From the NCBI RefSeq assembly GCF_003589925.1, contig NZ_CP032382.1, forward strand, positions 2,852,001-2,916,000: 64,000 nucleotides of DNA, read 5' to 3'. The notes beneath the pieces are model-generated. The model had not been told where the DNA came from and ran no database searches. It saw only the letters and a program-made list of their open reading frames with translations. Below, in pieces: positions 26,909 through 36,086 of this stretch (positions are counted from its first letter, which is position 1; each line of letters opens with the position of its first letter). A program made the position numbers and the translations under genes. This DNA comes from Chryseolinea soli (lineage in GTDB: Bacteria; Bacteroidota; Bacteroidia; Cytophagales; Cyclobacteriaceae).

Positions 26909-28006
26909 TTATAAATTCTTTCTTCTGTTTCGCTTGAAATCCTCGAACACCAGGTTGCCCAGGCCTTCCAGGTTGCTGTAATAAGCATTGCCGTTGTTGG
27001 CTTTTGTAAAATCACGCACAAAGGCTTTCAGATACGGATCGGTAGCGATCATAAAAGTAGTGACCGGAACTTTCAACTTGCGCAGTTGCCCGGCAAGGTT
27101 CAAAGTCTTGTTCAAGATCTTCTGATCCAATCCAAAAGCGTTCTTATAATATTTTATACCCTGCTTGATACACGTGGGTTTGCCATCCGTGATCATGAAG
27201 ATCTGTTTGTTGTTGTTTTTTCTTTTCCGCAGGATATCCATCGCCAGTTCAAGGCCGGCCACGGTATTGGTGTGATACGGTCCCACTTGCAAATAGGGCA
27301 AGTCCTTGATTTCGATCTGCCAGGCGTCGTCGCCAAACACAAGAATATCGAGCGTGTCTTTCGGATATTTTTTGGTGATGAGCTCAGCCAGGGCCATGGC
27401 CACTTTCTTGGCGGGTGTGATGCGGTCTTCGCCGTATAAGATCATGGAGTGCGAGATGTCGATCATCAGCACGGTGGACGTTTGCGTTTTGAACTCGCTT
27501 TCCATCACCTCCAAATCTTGTTCGGTCATGAAGAAATTGTCGAGGCCGTGGTTGATTTGGGCGTTGCGCAGCGAATCGGTGGCCGAGATCTGCTCGAGCG
27601 TGTCGCCAAATTCGTAGTCGCGGTGTTCGGTGGTTTGCTCGTCGCCCAGGCCACTGTGGTGGGTATTATGTTCGCCGGATTTGGTCTTTTTCAGCTTTCC
27701 AAAGATCTCCTCCAGGGCGGACTGACGTAGGTTTTGTTCGCTTTTTGCCTTTAACTTGAATTCCCCTTTAGGACCTTCGTCGGTGATATAGCCTTCCCGC
27801 TTCAAATCCTCAATAAAATTGCCAATTCCGTACTGATCGTTGGTGAGCCCGTATTGCCGGTCCACCTCCGTAAGCCACTGCAGGGCCTCGGAAACGTTGC
27901 CAGAGGTGATGAGGATCAGCTGCATGAAAACTTTCAGCAGTTTCTGGAAATCGCTTTTATCCTTGTCGTCGGGGGGAGTGTAATTCGAAAATCGGTATCC
28001 AAGCAT
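26909..28006 (-). CDS. von Willebrand factor A domain protein (MoxR partner)
   Basis: The 365-residue product has a helical N-terminal ~160 residues (LKVFMQLILITSGNVSEALQWLTEVDRQYGL) and a C-terminal VWA domain with an intact MIDAS (VLMIDISHSMILYGEDRITPAKK; DxSxS), DILVFGDDAW and FMITDGKPTCI. It should bind a divalent metal and a protein partner and be driven by the AAA+ protein encoded next. The two are the only members of this unit in the window. Confidence 0.87.
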   Translation of the reverse strand: MLGYRFSNYTPPDDKDKSDFQKLLKVFMQLILITSGNVSEALQWLTEVDRQYGLTNDQYGIGNFIEDLKREGYITDEGPKGEFKLKAKSEQNLRQSALEEIFGKLKKTKSGEHNTHHSGLGDEQTTEHRDYEFGDTLEQISATDSLRNAQINHGLDNFFMTEQDLEVMESEFKTQTSTVLMIDISHSMILYGEDRITPAKKVAMALAELITKKYPKDTLDILVFGDDAWQIEIKDLPYLQVGPYHTNTVAGLELAMDILRKRKNNNKQIFMITDGKPTCIKQGIKYYKNAFGLDQKILNKTLNLAGQLRKLKVPVTTFMIATDPYLKAFVRDFTKANNGNAYYSNLEGLGNLVFEDFKRNRRKNL

Positions 28007-28121
28007 GGGTTTTGGGCCTATATATCACACTAAACCATTAATTTGAGAAATCTGTTTCGCCCTCAAAAGTTAATTTCTAAAAACTTTAAGGTCCCATGTA
28101 AGGATTTGCCTCAGAATAAAA

Positions 28122-28151
28122 TTGTGATTTTATCGACGGACGTTAATTTTG
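28122..28151 (+). promoter_or_regulatory. Bacteroidota-type promoter for the small lipoprotein gene
   Basis: TTG at 28122-28124 is followed after exactly 19 nt by TAATTTTG at 28144-28151, a full match to TTG-N19-TAnnTTTG. The lipoprotein ATG lies 24 nt further on, giving a short leader. Confidence 0.5.
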
Positions 28152-28175
28152 GTCGACAAACAAACCAATATACCT

Positions 28176-28304
28176 ATGAGAAAGTCAGTAGTTGTTTTAA
28201 TCTTGGCGGCTTCTGTCATGCTGGCTGCCTGTTCGGAGTACACATGCCCGACCTACGCGAAAGCTCCAGCCAAAGCCAATACGGCGAAGCAGACGCGCCT
28301 CTAA
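28176..28304 (+). CDS. Small lipoprotein, 42 residues
   Basis: This short gene encodes a lipoprotein signal (MRKSVVVLILAASVMLAAC) with a clean lipobox L-A-A-C, followed by a 23-residue mature peptide rich in Ala and Lys and containing SEYTCPTYAKAP. The mature peptide has one further Cys besides the lipidated one. A promoter-like TTG-N19-TAATTTTG sits just upstream and a strong hairpin terminator just downstream, so it is probably a real monocistronic gene. The function is unknown. Confidence 0.72.
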   Translation: MRKSVVVLILAASVMLAACSEYTCPTYAKAPAKANTAKQTRL

Positions 28305-28329
28305 AAAGCACTCATTAACCTGAGCTATA

Positions 28330-28363
28330 AAAAAGCCACCGCGGGAAACCAAGGTGGCTTTTT
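28330..28363. terminator. Bidirectional rho-independent terminator
   Basis: AAAAAGCCACC (28330-28340) pairs with GGTGGCTTTTT (28353-28363) around a 12-nt loop; A- and T-runs on both sides allow it to work for the lipoprotein gene (+) and the fatty-acid hydroxylase gene (-). Confidence 0.85.
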
Positions 28364-28389
28364 GCTTGATATTGGATGGAGGATGCCGC

Positions 28390-29031
28390 TCAGGTGGCGC
28401 TTTTCTTCTCTTTCATCGTGCCATAGATATAATCCCACAGCGGCGACGAGACACCGAAAATAATATCTCCATTTTTATAGTGGTGCATGCTGTGATTGAT
28501 CCAAAGCTTGCGGAACACATTTTTCGGCGGAGGATAGGCGTGCACGACATAGTGTATGGAAAGATAGGCCGCATAGCCCACCAGGAATCCCGGCAAAAAT
28601 GAAAACGCGAGGTCACCCAGAACCAACCGGAAAAGCAATAGCAGGATCGTGGAAATGGTCACGCTCACCAACGGCGGCATGGCCAGCCGGTCTTTGTCTT
28701 TTGGGAATTCATGGTGAACACCGTGCATGATGTATTGGGCCTTTTCACGCAACTTATTGTACGTGGCCATGTGAAACACGTGACGGTGCACTGTGTACTC
28801 CACCCACGAAAACGAAACCACGCCCAGCAAAAACATCAGGATTGTTTGCAAGGTAGACAAAGACGTGTGGGTAATGCTCCAATATAAAAGAGCACAAGCA
28901 AACGTCGTAAAGATAAGCAAGGGAACAGAGATGTGTGTGCGGGACAATTTTTCAAGAACAGGGCTCTTGAAGAGTTGCTTGGTCCCTTGATTCTTTGGTT
29001 TGATCTCAGGCGGCATTACATCTGCTAACAT
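28390..29031 (-). CDS. Sterol desaturase / fatty acid hydroxylase family protein
   Basis: The 213-residue product has four membrane segments and the histidine clusters of the FA_hydroxylase family: HRHVFH, HGVHHEFP, HYVVHAYPP and NHSMHHY, which hold the di-iron site. Expected reaction: O2-dependent hydroxylation or desaturation of a lipid (fatty acid or carotenoid) at the membrane. It ends near the bidirectional terminator. The exact substrate is not known; similar Bacteroidota proteins include carotenoid hydroxylases. Confidence 0.87.
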   Translation of the reverse strand: MLADVMPPEIKPKNQGTKQLFKSPVLEKLSRTHISVPLLIFTTFACALLYWSITHTSLSTLQTILMFLLGVVSFSWVEYTVHRHVFHMATYNKLREKAQYIMHGVHHEFPKDKDRLAMPPLVSVTISTILLLLFRLVLGDLAFSFLPGFLVGYAAYLSIHYVVHAYPPPKNVFRKLWINHSMHHYKNGDIIFGVSSPLWDYIYGTMKEKKSAT

Positions 29032-29080
29032 TGCGTCATGGGGTTTAATGACTGATCTTTTTCCTCAAGGTTTTATACGG

Positions 29081-30223
29081 CTACAGTGCCGCTTTTGATG
29101 CAGTTTTCTCCATTACACGTTGATAATAACCTTCATATAGCGGCAGGATCCGGCTGATATCAAATTCCTTGGCGCGTTTCAGGGCATTGTCCTTAAACGT
29201 CTGAAGGTTATTCTTATCCAAAATAAACAGCGCTTTGCGCGTCATGTCTTCCACGTCACCCACCGGGCTCATAAACCCGGTAACGCCCTGAATGTTAAGT
29301 TCCGGCAAGCCCCCGGTGTCGGACGAGATCACCGGCACCTCGCACGCCATTGCTTCCAGCGCGGCCAACCCAAAGCTCTCTTTTTCAGAAGGCATCAGGA
29401 AAAGATCGGCTACGGAAAGCACTTCCTCTACGGCCTCCAACTTGCCCAGGAAACGGACATCCTGGCTGATCTCCAACTCGCGGCACTGGGCTTCGGCCTT
29501 GCTGCGTTCGGGACCATCTCCGATCATTAACAATTTGGCGGGGATTTCGGCGTGAATGTTGGCAAATATATTTATCACATCGCCCACGCGCTTCACTTTG
29601 CGGAAGTTTGACGTGTGCACGATCAGCACCTCGCCGTTGGGGCAAATGGCTTTTTTGAAGTGATCTTTCTTTTGCTTCTTGAATTTCTCCAGGTCAATAA
29701 AATTAGGGATCACCTCGATGTCGTTGGTGATCTTGAACGAATGATACGTCTCCCGCCGAAGGTCTTCCGAAACGGCCGTCACACCGTCGGACTCGTTGAT
29801 GCTGAAGGTGACCACCGGTTCGTATGAAGCATCTTTGCCCACCAGCGTGATATCGGTACCGTGCAACGTAGTGACCACTGGAATCACAATGCCGTGTGTC
29901 TTTAAAATTTGTTTGGCCATGTAGGCCGCCGAGGCGTGGGGGATGGCATAATGCACATGCAACAGGTCCAGCTTTTCGTTCTTCACCACGCTCACCATCT
30001 TGCTGGCCAGGGCCAGTTCGTAAGGGGGAAAATCAAAAAGGGGGTAAGAATGAAAATCAACCTCATGATAGAAGAGATTCTCATTCAGAAAATCCAATCG
30101 TGGAGGTTGTGAATACGTAATGAAGTGAACTTTATGACCCTCTTGGGCCAGTGCCTTTCCAAGTTCGGTGGCAACTACACCGCTTCCGCCAAAGGTGGGA
30201 TAGCAGACAATTCCAATATTCAT
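29081..30223 (-). CDS. bshA: N-acetyl-alpha-D-glucosaminyl L-malate synthase
   Basis: This enzyme joins GlcNAc from UDP-GlcNAc to L-malate, the first step of bacillithiol synthesis. The 380-residue GT4 protein matches the family from its start (MNIGIVCYPTFGGSGVVATELGKALAQ) through VHFITYSQPPRL, HVHYAIPHASAAYMAKQI and the donor loop LMPSEKESFGLAALEAMACEVPVI. Its length is standard. bshB and bshC are not in this window. Confidence 0.95.
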   Translation of the reverse strand: MNIGIVCYPTFGGSGVVATELGKALAQEGHKVHFITYSQPPRLDFLNENLFYHEVDFHSYPLFDFPPYELALASKMVSVVKNEKLDLLHVHYAIPHASAAYMAKQILKTHGIVIPVVTTLHGTDITLVGKDASYEPVVTFSINESDGVTAVSEDLRRETYHSFKITNDIEVIPNFIDLEKFKKQKKDHFKKAICPNGEVLIVHTSNFRKVKRVGDVINIFANIHAEIPAKLLMIGDGPERSKAEAQCRELEISQDVRFLGKLEAVEEVLSVADLFLMPSEKESFGLAALEAMACEVPVISSDTGGLPELNIQGVTGFMSPVGDVEDMTRKALFILDKNNLQTFKDNALKRAKEFDISRILPLYEGYYQRVMEKTASKAAL

Positions 30224-30252
30224 GTTTAGGTTCGTTGTGTCGTTAAGGTTGG

Positions 30253-30275
30253 GGGTACCCGGAATAACGGGTCCC
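30253..30275 (-). terminator. Candidate 3' hairpin of the GH3/serine hydrolase gene
   Basis: GGGTACCCG (30253-30261) pairs, with one bulged T, with CGGGTCCC (30268-30275). It lies about 90 nt downstream of the stop at 30364. No T-run follows, so it is a weak call. Confidence 0.3.
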
Positions 30276-30363
30276 TGGCGTGTGGGTGTGTTATTTAATT
30301 GTTAAAAGTGTGGACGTGTGCCTTAAGCCTTGAGACGAACCCCTGCTTGGTTTTATTGCAACC

Positions 30364-33315
30364 TTAACGGCGACTGGTCACCAGCGATGTGTCGGCCTCC
30401 GCATCGTCTTCCGGAACATCGCCGCAGTAGCTGAAAATGGATTCGTATACCACGTCTTGAATGCGAGAACGTATATTGGCGTTGTTTAGTTTATTGTTCC
30501 GGTCGGGATATACCCGATTGGAAAGAAAAACATAGACCAGGTCGAACTCGGGGTCAACCCACATGCACGTGCCCGTAAAACCGGTATGTCCAAAGGTTTG
30601 GGGGGAGGCCTTTAAGGAGGTAGGGCTATTCCAGTCGCTTTGCACGGGCTTATCCCATCCTAAACCTCGGCGGCTTTTGTCAAATTGTTTAGCGGTAAAC
30701 GTTTGAACGGTTGATCGCCGGTAATAACGGGTGCCACCATATTCGCCCATCTGCAACAACATCTGCCCCAGCTTGGCCAGGTCGGTGGCGTTGCTGAACA
30801 ACCCCGCATGGCCCGCCACGCCTCCCATCATGGCCGCCCGCTCGTCGTGCACGGTGCCGGCGATGCGCGTCTTGCGATAGATCTTGTCATCTTCGGTAGG
30901 GGCAATGGTTTGAAGGGGGAACCGGCTCAGGGGCAGGTAACCCGTGGTGTAGGCGCCGAGCGGTTCATATAAATTTTGGTGGAGGAACTCATCCAGCGGT
31001 TGGTTCAACATCCGCTCGGCCAGGCGTTGCAACATGAGAAAACCAAGGTCGCTGTATTTATAACCATAAGGCGTACGCGCAGGCCTGTCTACCAGTTTCG
31101 ATTTTGAGATCCACGACCACACGGAATCACGGATGTTGGTGGCCGCAAATAAATTAGCGGAAACTTGCAGCGGATAATGTTCGTCTCTTTTGCGACTATA
31201 ATATAGAGGAAGGAACGTGGTGTCTTTCACCGTCTCGTTCCACATCGGTATGAACGGCGCGAGGCCTGCCTGGTGGGTCAGGATCTCCAGCAAGGTGATG
31301 TCTTTCTTGTTGGTGTTCTTCAGCTCCGGCAAATAATAAGAGATTTTTTTATGAATGTCGATCATGCCCTTCTCATACATGAACATCACCGCCTGCAACG
31401 TGGCCGAAACTTTGGTGAGCGACGCCAGATCATAAATGGTTTCGCTGGTTACGGGTGAGGTATTATCGTAGGTGAGGGCGCCGAACGACTTGTCATAGAT
31501 CACCTTGCCGCCGCGGGCCACCAGCACCTGGCATCCGGGCGTGGCACCCATCTTGATGGCATCTCTCACAATGCTGTCGATCTTGGGCAACAAACGGCTT
31601 TCCATGCCGGCGTCTTCGGGGATGGAATAGGAGAGACGTTTAATGGCGTCAAACGCCTGACCCCTTCCTTCCGGGAGCAGGGGAGAGGCGGCAATGGGCA
31701 GTGCACCCTGGGCAGGCAACGCGCCGAAAATGATCTGCGGAACGGCCCGGAGGGTTTCCGGGGTGTTGGTATAGGCCGTGATCACCGTGGGTAACGTGCT
31801 GGCCGATCGCAGGAAACTTTCGTTGCCGAAATCACAATAGATGATCTCCGCCGTGCTTTGTTTCAATAGGGTGTTCAGCCGCTCGATCACGGCCGGGGCC
31901 GTCTGTGGAAATATGCCGACGATGATTACCTCATGCCCGCGCAATCCATCCGACAACTCCATGAGGTCGCTCTTTTCGTCGAGCGTGAAGTAGGAGGTGT
32001 GCACGTATTTGTTCAGCGTGGAAACAAAGTCTTTGTTCGGTGTGGCCGCATGGCTGGAGATAAAAGCAAAGCGTTTGTTCTCCAATACTTTCACGGGTAA
32101 CGTGCGTTGCGTATTGCTGACGACAGTGATTGCCGCGGAATACAATTTCTGATTCATCAGGCGTGGGGCCGGACCGTTGAGGCGGGCCACGAGGTTGTCG
32201 AGGTTCACGGGCTTGCGTTTCGACAGCCCGGCATCGTATTTGAAACCGAGGATCTTCTTCACACTGTTGTCCAGTTGGGTCTCATAAACATCGCCCGACT
32301 TCAACAGCTTTTTTATTTTGCGGATGGCGGGGCCGATCTCCTGGGAACCGATCAGGATGTCGTTGCCGGCCTGGAAGGCAAACATCTCCGCTTCGCCGGC
32401 TCTCACTTTTTCGGTGAGCGTTTTCACCTGGTGAAGATCGACAAACACCAGACCGCTAAAATTCAATTTCCCTTTCAGCCATTCGCCGGTAAAGAACAAC
32501 GAGAGCGTGGCGGCATCGAAAGCATTTTTCTTGATGAGGTTTTTACTTTCGTAGAAGAGTGGGAACGTCGATGCGGCAGGCATCACACCGGCCAGGTTGT
32601 TTTCAAATAATTTGATATAGGGATAGGAGCGCACCGAGTCGATGGTGGGCTTGATGCTGGGAAAATCTTTGTGAACATCCGTCACGGTGAGACCTTTCAC
32701 CGTAAAGTGTTTGGCGCAGGCCAGCACACCGTGGTCTTGCATGCCCCGCATAAAAGCGGTGGCTTTGCCGGCGACGTTCACTTTGTTTTCACCAAAAGAA
32801 CGGTAGCTGATCATGGGGTCCTGAGGATTGTTGTTGATGTCGGCGGTGGGTCCGAAGTTGAGGTTCACCCCCAACATCTTCATCTGGCTGGCCACTTCCT
32901 TGCCGGCCTGGTACACCAGCGTGTCGTTGCGAATGGCACCCATGATGAGCGGTCTCGGGAAGCTTAGCGTGCTGTCGACCGACTGTCCCAAACCCCATTC
33001 GGCGTCCTGGCCCACGAACAAGGGCAGTTGCGAGGCGGCTTGAAAGACATTGGTGGCCCGGGCCTGGTGCAGGGGCGTTTCCTGTTGGAAGATGATGCCA
33101 CCGATGTCGTGGTTACGGATGTTGTCCTCCACGACGCGCAGCTGGTCTTTCGTGGCGTGGGGTGGCACCGTGGCCATGAACAATTGACCAATTTTTTCCT
33201 CCACGCTCAGGGTGTGGAATACACTGTCGACCCAGTGGTTCTTCTTCGATTGGGCCGATGCGGCCGTGAACATGCCGCCCAGGATCAGAAAGCTCAGGAA
33301 AACTTTTTGTAGCAT
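30364..33315 (-). CDS. Secreted fusion of GH3 (NagZ-like) and serine hydrolase (class C beta-lactamase fold)
   Basis: In the 983-residue product, a signal peptide (1-22, ending ASAQ) is followed by a GH3 domain (~30-370) and a C-terminal penicillin-binding/beta-lactamase-type domain (~610-960) with S632-x-x-K635 (SLTK), a YSD in place of YxN and an HTG triad. The fusion is common in Bacteroidota and is expected in the periplasm, acting on cell-wall fragments. The NagZ KHFPGHG motif reads KHFTVKG at residues 202-208; the D-x-H of the acid/base loop is kept (213-215), so hydrolase activity of the GH3 half is uncertain. Confidence 0.9.
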   Translation of the reverse strand: MLQKVFLSFLILGGMFTAASAQSKKNHWVDSVFHTLSVEEKIGQLFMATVPPHATKDQLRVVEDNIRNHDIGGIIFQQETPLHQARATNVFQAASQLPLFVGQDAEWGLGQSVDSTLSFPRPLIMGAIRNDTLVYQAGKEVASQMKMLGVNLNFGPTADINNNPQDPMISYRSFGENKVNVAGKATAFMRGMQDHGVLACAKHFTVKGLTVTDVHKDFPSIKPTIDSVRSYPYIKLFENNLAGVMPAASTFPLFYESKNLIKKNAFDAATLSLFFTGEWLKGKLNFSGLVFVDLHQVKTLTEKVRAGEAEMFAFQAGNDILIGSQEIGPAIRKIKKLLKSGDVYETQLDNSVKKILGFKYDAGLSKRKPVNLDNLVARLNGPAPRLMNQKLYSAAITVVSNTQRTLPVKVLENKRFAFISSHAATPNKDFVSTLNKYVHTSYFTLDEKSDLMELSDGLRGHEVIIVGIFPQTAPAVIERLNTLLKQSTAEIIYCDFGNESFLRSASTLPTVITAYTNTPETLRAVPQIIFGALPAQGALPIAASPLLPEGRGQAFDAIKRLSYSIPEDAGMESRLLPKIDSIVRDAIKMGATPGCQVLVARGGKVIYDKSFGALTYDNTSPVTSETIYDLASLTKVSATLQAVMFMYEKGMIDIHKKISYYLPELKNTNKKDITLLEILTHQAGLAPFIPMWNETVKDTTFLPLYYSRKRDEHYPLQVSANLFAATNIRDSVWSWISKSKLVDRPARTPYGYKYSDLGFLMLQRLAERMLNQPLDEFLHQNLYEPLGAYTTGYLPLSRFPLQTIAPTEDDKIYRKTRIAGTVHDERAAMMGGVAGHAGLFSNATDLAKLGQMLLQMGEYGGTRYYRRSTVQTFTAKQFDKSRRGLGWDKPVQSDWNSPTSLKASPQTFGHTGFTGTCMWVDPEFDLVYVFLSNRVYPDRNNKLNNANIRSRIQDVVYESIFSYCGDVPEDDAEADTSLVTSRR

Positions 33316-33596
33316 TCGTTTGATGTTGAGAGTTTAAAAAATGAAGCCTCCAAAGTATAAAGTATAAAATTAATGAATTGAAAGGGTATTTAAACATATT
33401 GCCCTTCGAAGATAAGCGAACGGAGGTAACTCGCGCTATCGTCCGGTTAATGGATCAACGACCCGTGTCCTTTTTCCTTATCCCCCGGCGCATAAAATAA
33501 AAACAGGGCTGTGGAACGGAATGTTCTTCGAGAATTGTCTTTAGAATGCAGATCGAATGACACATTTTTGTGACCTGTTAAGCGTATATTCATCGC

Positions 33597-35399
33597 ATGC
33601 CTGATATCATTCAGCTTTTACCGGATTCCATTGCCAACCAGATCGCCGCAGGTGAAGTGGTGCAGCGCCCCGCCTCGGCCGTGAAAGAGCTGATGGAAAA
33701 TTCTATCGACGCCGATGCCACCCACATCAAACTGATCCTCAAGGAAGCGGGCAAGACCCTGCTGCAGGTGATCGACAATGGCAAAGGCATGTCGGAGACC
33801 GACGCGCGCATGAGCCTGGAGCGTCACGCCACCTCCAAGATCCGCTCGGCCGAAGACCTGTTCACCCTCCACACCATGGGCTTCCGTGGTGAAGCCCTGG
33901 CCTCCCTGGCCGCGGTGTCGCAAATGGAAATGAAAACGCGTCTCCACGACCAGGAGTTGGGCACGCTGGTCGTGGTCGAAGGATCGGATGTGAAACGCCA
34001 GGAGCCAGTGGCCTGCGAGGCGGGCACCAGCATCAGCGTGAAAAATCTTTTCTTCAACATCCCCGCGCGGCGCAATTTCCTGAAGTCGAACGCCAACGAA
34101 TACCAACACATCGTCGATGAATTTCAGCGCCTGGCCCTGGCCCATCCCGAGGTGGGCTTCCAGTTGATCGAGACCGACACCTTGGAGTATGACCTGCATC
34201 CCGCGAAGCTGGGGCAACGCATCGTCAATATTTTTGGAAAGCCTTACCAGGAACAACTGGCGGCCTGCCAGGAAGAGACGCCGCTCGTGAAGATCACGGG
34301 CTACCTGGGTAAACCCCATGGGGCAAAGAAGAAACGCGGCGAACAATTTTTGTTTGTCAACAAACGGTTCATCCGCAGCGCCTACCTGAATCACGCCATC
34401 ATGGGAGCCTACGCCGGCTTGTTGCCAGAGAATACATTTCCCTTCTATGTGCTCTTTATCGAGATCGACCCGAAACACATCGACGTGAACGTGCATCCGA
34501 CCAAGACCGAGATCAAGTTCGACGACGAACGGGCCGTCTATACGGTGATGCTGTCGGCCGCCCGCCAGGCACTGGGTGCCCACAACCTCACACCGGCCAT
34601 CGACTTTGATGCCGATGTGAACATTATCTCCAAGTTATCGCAGGCCTCGAACCAAACGCGCGAAGCCTATTTCGAAGAGCGCTTCAGCGCCGTGCCGCGC
34701 AGCAGCCGTGAGAACTGGGAGCGGCTGTACGAAGGCGAGGCGCCTGCCGTGCGCCTGAACGTGCCGCCGGACACCACACCCGTGCAAACCCTGCGTTTCG
34801 AGAGCGCCCTAAATCAACAAGCCGACACACCGCTGGAGCAAAAAACATGTTTCCAACTTCACAACCGGTATATCGTTAAACAGGTGAAATCGGGCATGAT
34901 GATCGTAGACCAGCAGGCAGCACACGAACGGATCTTATACGAGAAGTTTCTGACGCAGGTAAAAAATAAATCGGCCCAAAGCCAGCAAAGCCTGTTCCCC
35001 CAAGCCATTACGTTCCCTGCGGCCGATTTTGCGCTGGTGCTGGAAATGCAACAGGAAATCGAGTCGTTGGGCTTCCGGATCGAAGTGTTCGGCAAAAATA
35101 CCTTGCTGGTAAACGGTGTGCCCGGTAATATTCCGGCCAGCCGGGAGAAGGAATTGTTTGAGGGGCTCATCGAACAATTCAAGATCAACCAGGCCGAGCT
35201 TTCCCTGCCGTTGCGGGAAAACCTGGCCCGCGCCCTGGCCCGCCGTGCAGCCCTGAAAGCAGGACAAGTGCTGGCGCGCGAGGAAATGCAGGCCCTGATC
35301 GACAATTTATTTGTATGCTCCACCCCAAACTATGCCCCGGATGGAAAACCTACATTTTTTATTTTTGAGTTGAATAAAATAGAAGCTTACTTTCGGTAG
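33597..35399 (+). CDS. mutL: DNA mismatch repair protein MutL
   Basis: The 600-residue product has an N-terminal GHKL ATPase with motif I ELMENSIDADA (from residue 31), motif II DNGKGM (60-65) and motif III FRGEAL (96-101), then the MutL transducer domain (KRFIRSAYLNHAI, HPTKTEIKF) and a C-terminal dimerisation domain. The endonuclease motif DQHA reads DQQA (438-441), and the CPHGRPT motif reads APDGKPT (580-586), so several metal ligands of nicking MutL proteins are missing. No mutS in the window. Start 33597 is the natural ATG. Confidence 0.96.
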   Translation: MPDIIQLLPDSIANQIAAGEVVQRPASAVKELMENSIDADATHIKLILKEAGKTLLQVIDNGKGMSETDARMSLERHATSKIRSAEDLFTLHTMGFRGEALASLAAVSQMEMKTRLHDQELGTLVVVEGSDVKRQEPVACEAGTSISVKNLFFNIPARRNFLKSNANEYQHIVDEFQRLALAHPEVGFQLIETDTLEYDLHPAKLGQRIVNIFGKPYQEQLAACQEETPLVKITGYLGKPHGAKKKRGEQFLFVNKRFIRSAYLNHAIMGAYAGLLPENTFPFYVLFIEIDPKHIDVNVHPTKTEIKFDDERAVYTVMLSAARQALGAHNLTPAIDFDADVNIISKLSQASNQTREAYFEERFSAVPRSSRENWERLYEGEAPAVRLNVPPDTTPVQTLRFESALNQQADTPLEQKTCFQLHNRYIVKQVKSGMMIVDQQAAHERILYEKFLTQVKNKSAQSQQSLFPQAITFPAADFALVLEMQQEIESLGFRIEVFGKNTLLVNGVPGNIPASREKELFEGLIEQFKINQAELSLPLRENLARALARRAALKAGQVLAREEMQALIDNLFVCSTPNYAPDGKPTFFIFELNKIEAYFR

Positions 35400-35429
35400 A
35401 CTATATAGACGAAGACCAATCATTTTATT

Positions 35430-36065
35430 ATGCTGAGACTTACCCCGGTTGTACGGAATTTGATCATGATCAACGTTCTTATCTTTGTAGGATCGTTCCT
35501 GGCGGGCAAACTGACACCTCTTGTCGATATTGGAGGTTGCTTCGGACCCTTTTCGCATCCCGTCGATATTATTTCCGCCTACCTTTCGCTCTATGGCCCC
35601 CATACGGATTGTTTCCGGCCCTACCAGCTTTTCACCTATATGTTTATGCACGGCGGCATCAGCCACATCTTTTTCAATATGCTGACCCTCGCGTTTATGG
35701 GGCCGATCCTGGAAAGCTATTGGGGCACCAAACGGTTCACTATTTTTTACCTGATCACCGGCGTCGGTGCAGGCATATTCAATATTTTTGTAAGCCAGGT
35801 TCTGCATATCGGATCCTTCGGCGTCATGGTGGGCGCTTCCGGCGCTATCTATGGTTTGTTGACGGCCTTCGGTATGTTGTTTCCGAATATGGAAATACAA
35901 CTGCTCATCCCGCCCATACCGATCAAGGCGAAGTACCTGGTATTGCTTTTGGGTGGGCTCAGTTTTTTGATGGACCCGAGCGGCAACACCGCTCACTTTG
36001 CTCACCTGGGTGGAGTGATCTTTGGCTTTTTCATTATCACGGCCTGGCGCAGGCAAGGAAATTAA
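35430..36065 (+). CDS. Rhomboid family intramembrane serine protease
   Basis: The 211-residue product has six membrane segments. Rhomboid motifs: HGGISHIFFNM in TM2, the catalytic Ser137 in GASG (135-138), and His192 in the last helix (AHLGG). It should cleave a membrane protein within the bilayer. It is 30 nt after mutL and 21 nt before a second rhomboid gene. The pairing of two rhomboids is seen in other Bacteroidota and may reflect a shared or hetero-oligomeric role. Confidence 0.92.
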   Translation: MLRLTPVVRNLIMINVLIFVGSFLAGKLTPLVDIGGCFGPFSHPVDIISAYLSLYGPHTDCFRPYQLFTYMFMHGGISHIFFNMLTLAFMGPILESYWGTKRFTIFYLITGVGAGIFNIFVSQVLHIGSFGVMVGASGAIYGLLTAFGMLFPNMEIQLLIPPIPIKAKYLVLLLGGLSFLMDPSGNTAHFAHLGGVIFGFFIITAWRRQGN

Positions 36066-36086
36066 CATACGCCCGTGTAGAGAACT

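Noticed and set aside
31307..31322. TTGTTGGTGTTCTTCA inside the GH3/serine hydrolase gene
   Set aside because: It matches one arm of the hairpin family but encodes an in-frame LKNTNKK segment and has no second arm, so chance is the simpler explanation.
33618..34583. Long open frame antisense to mutL
   Set aside because: It lies wholly inside mutL on the other strand, has no recognisable domain, and its composition follows the codon bias of the real gene.
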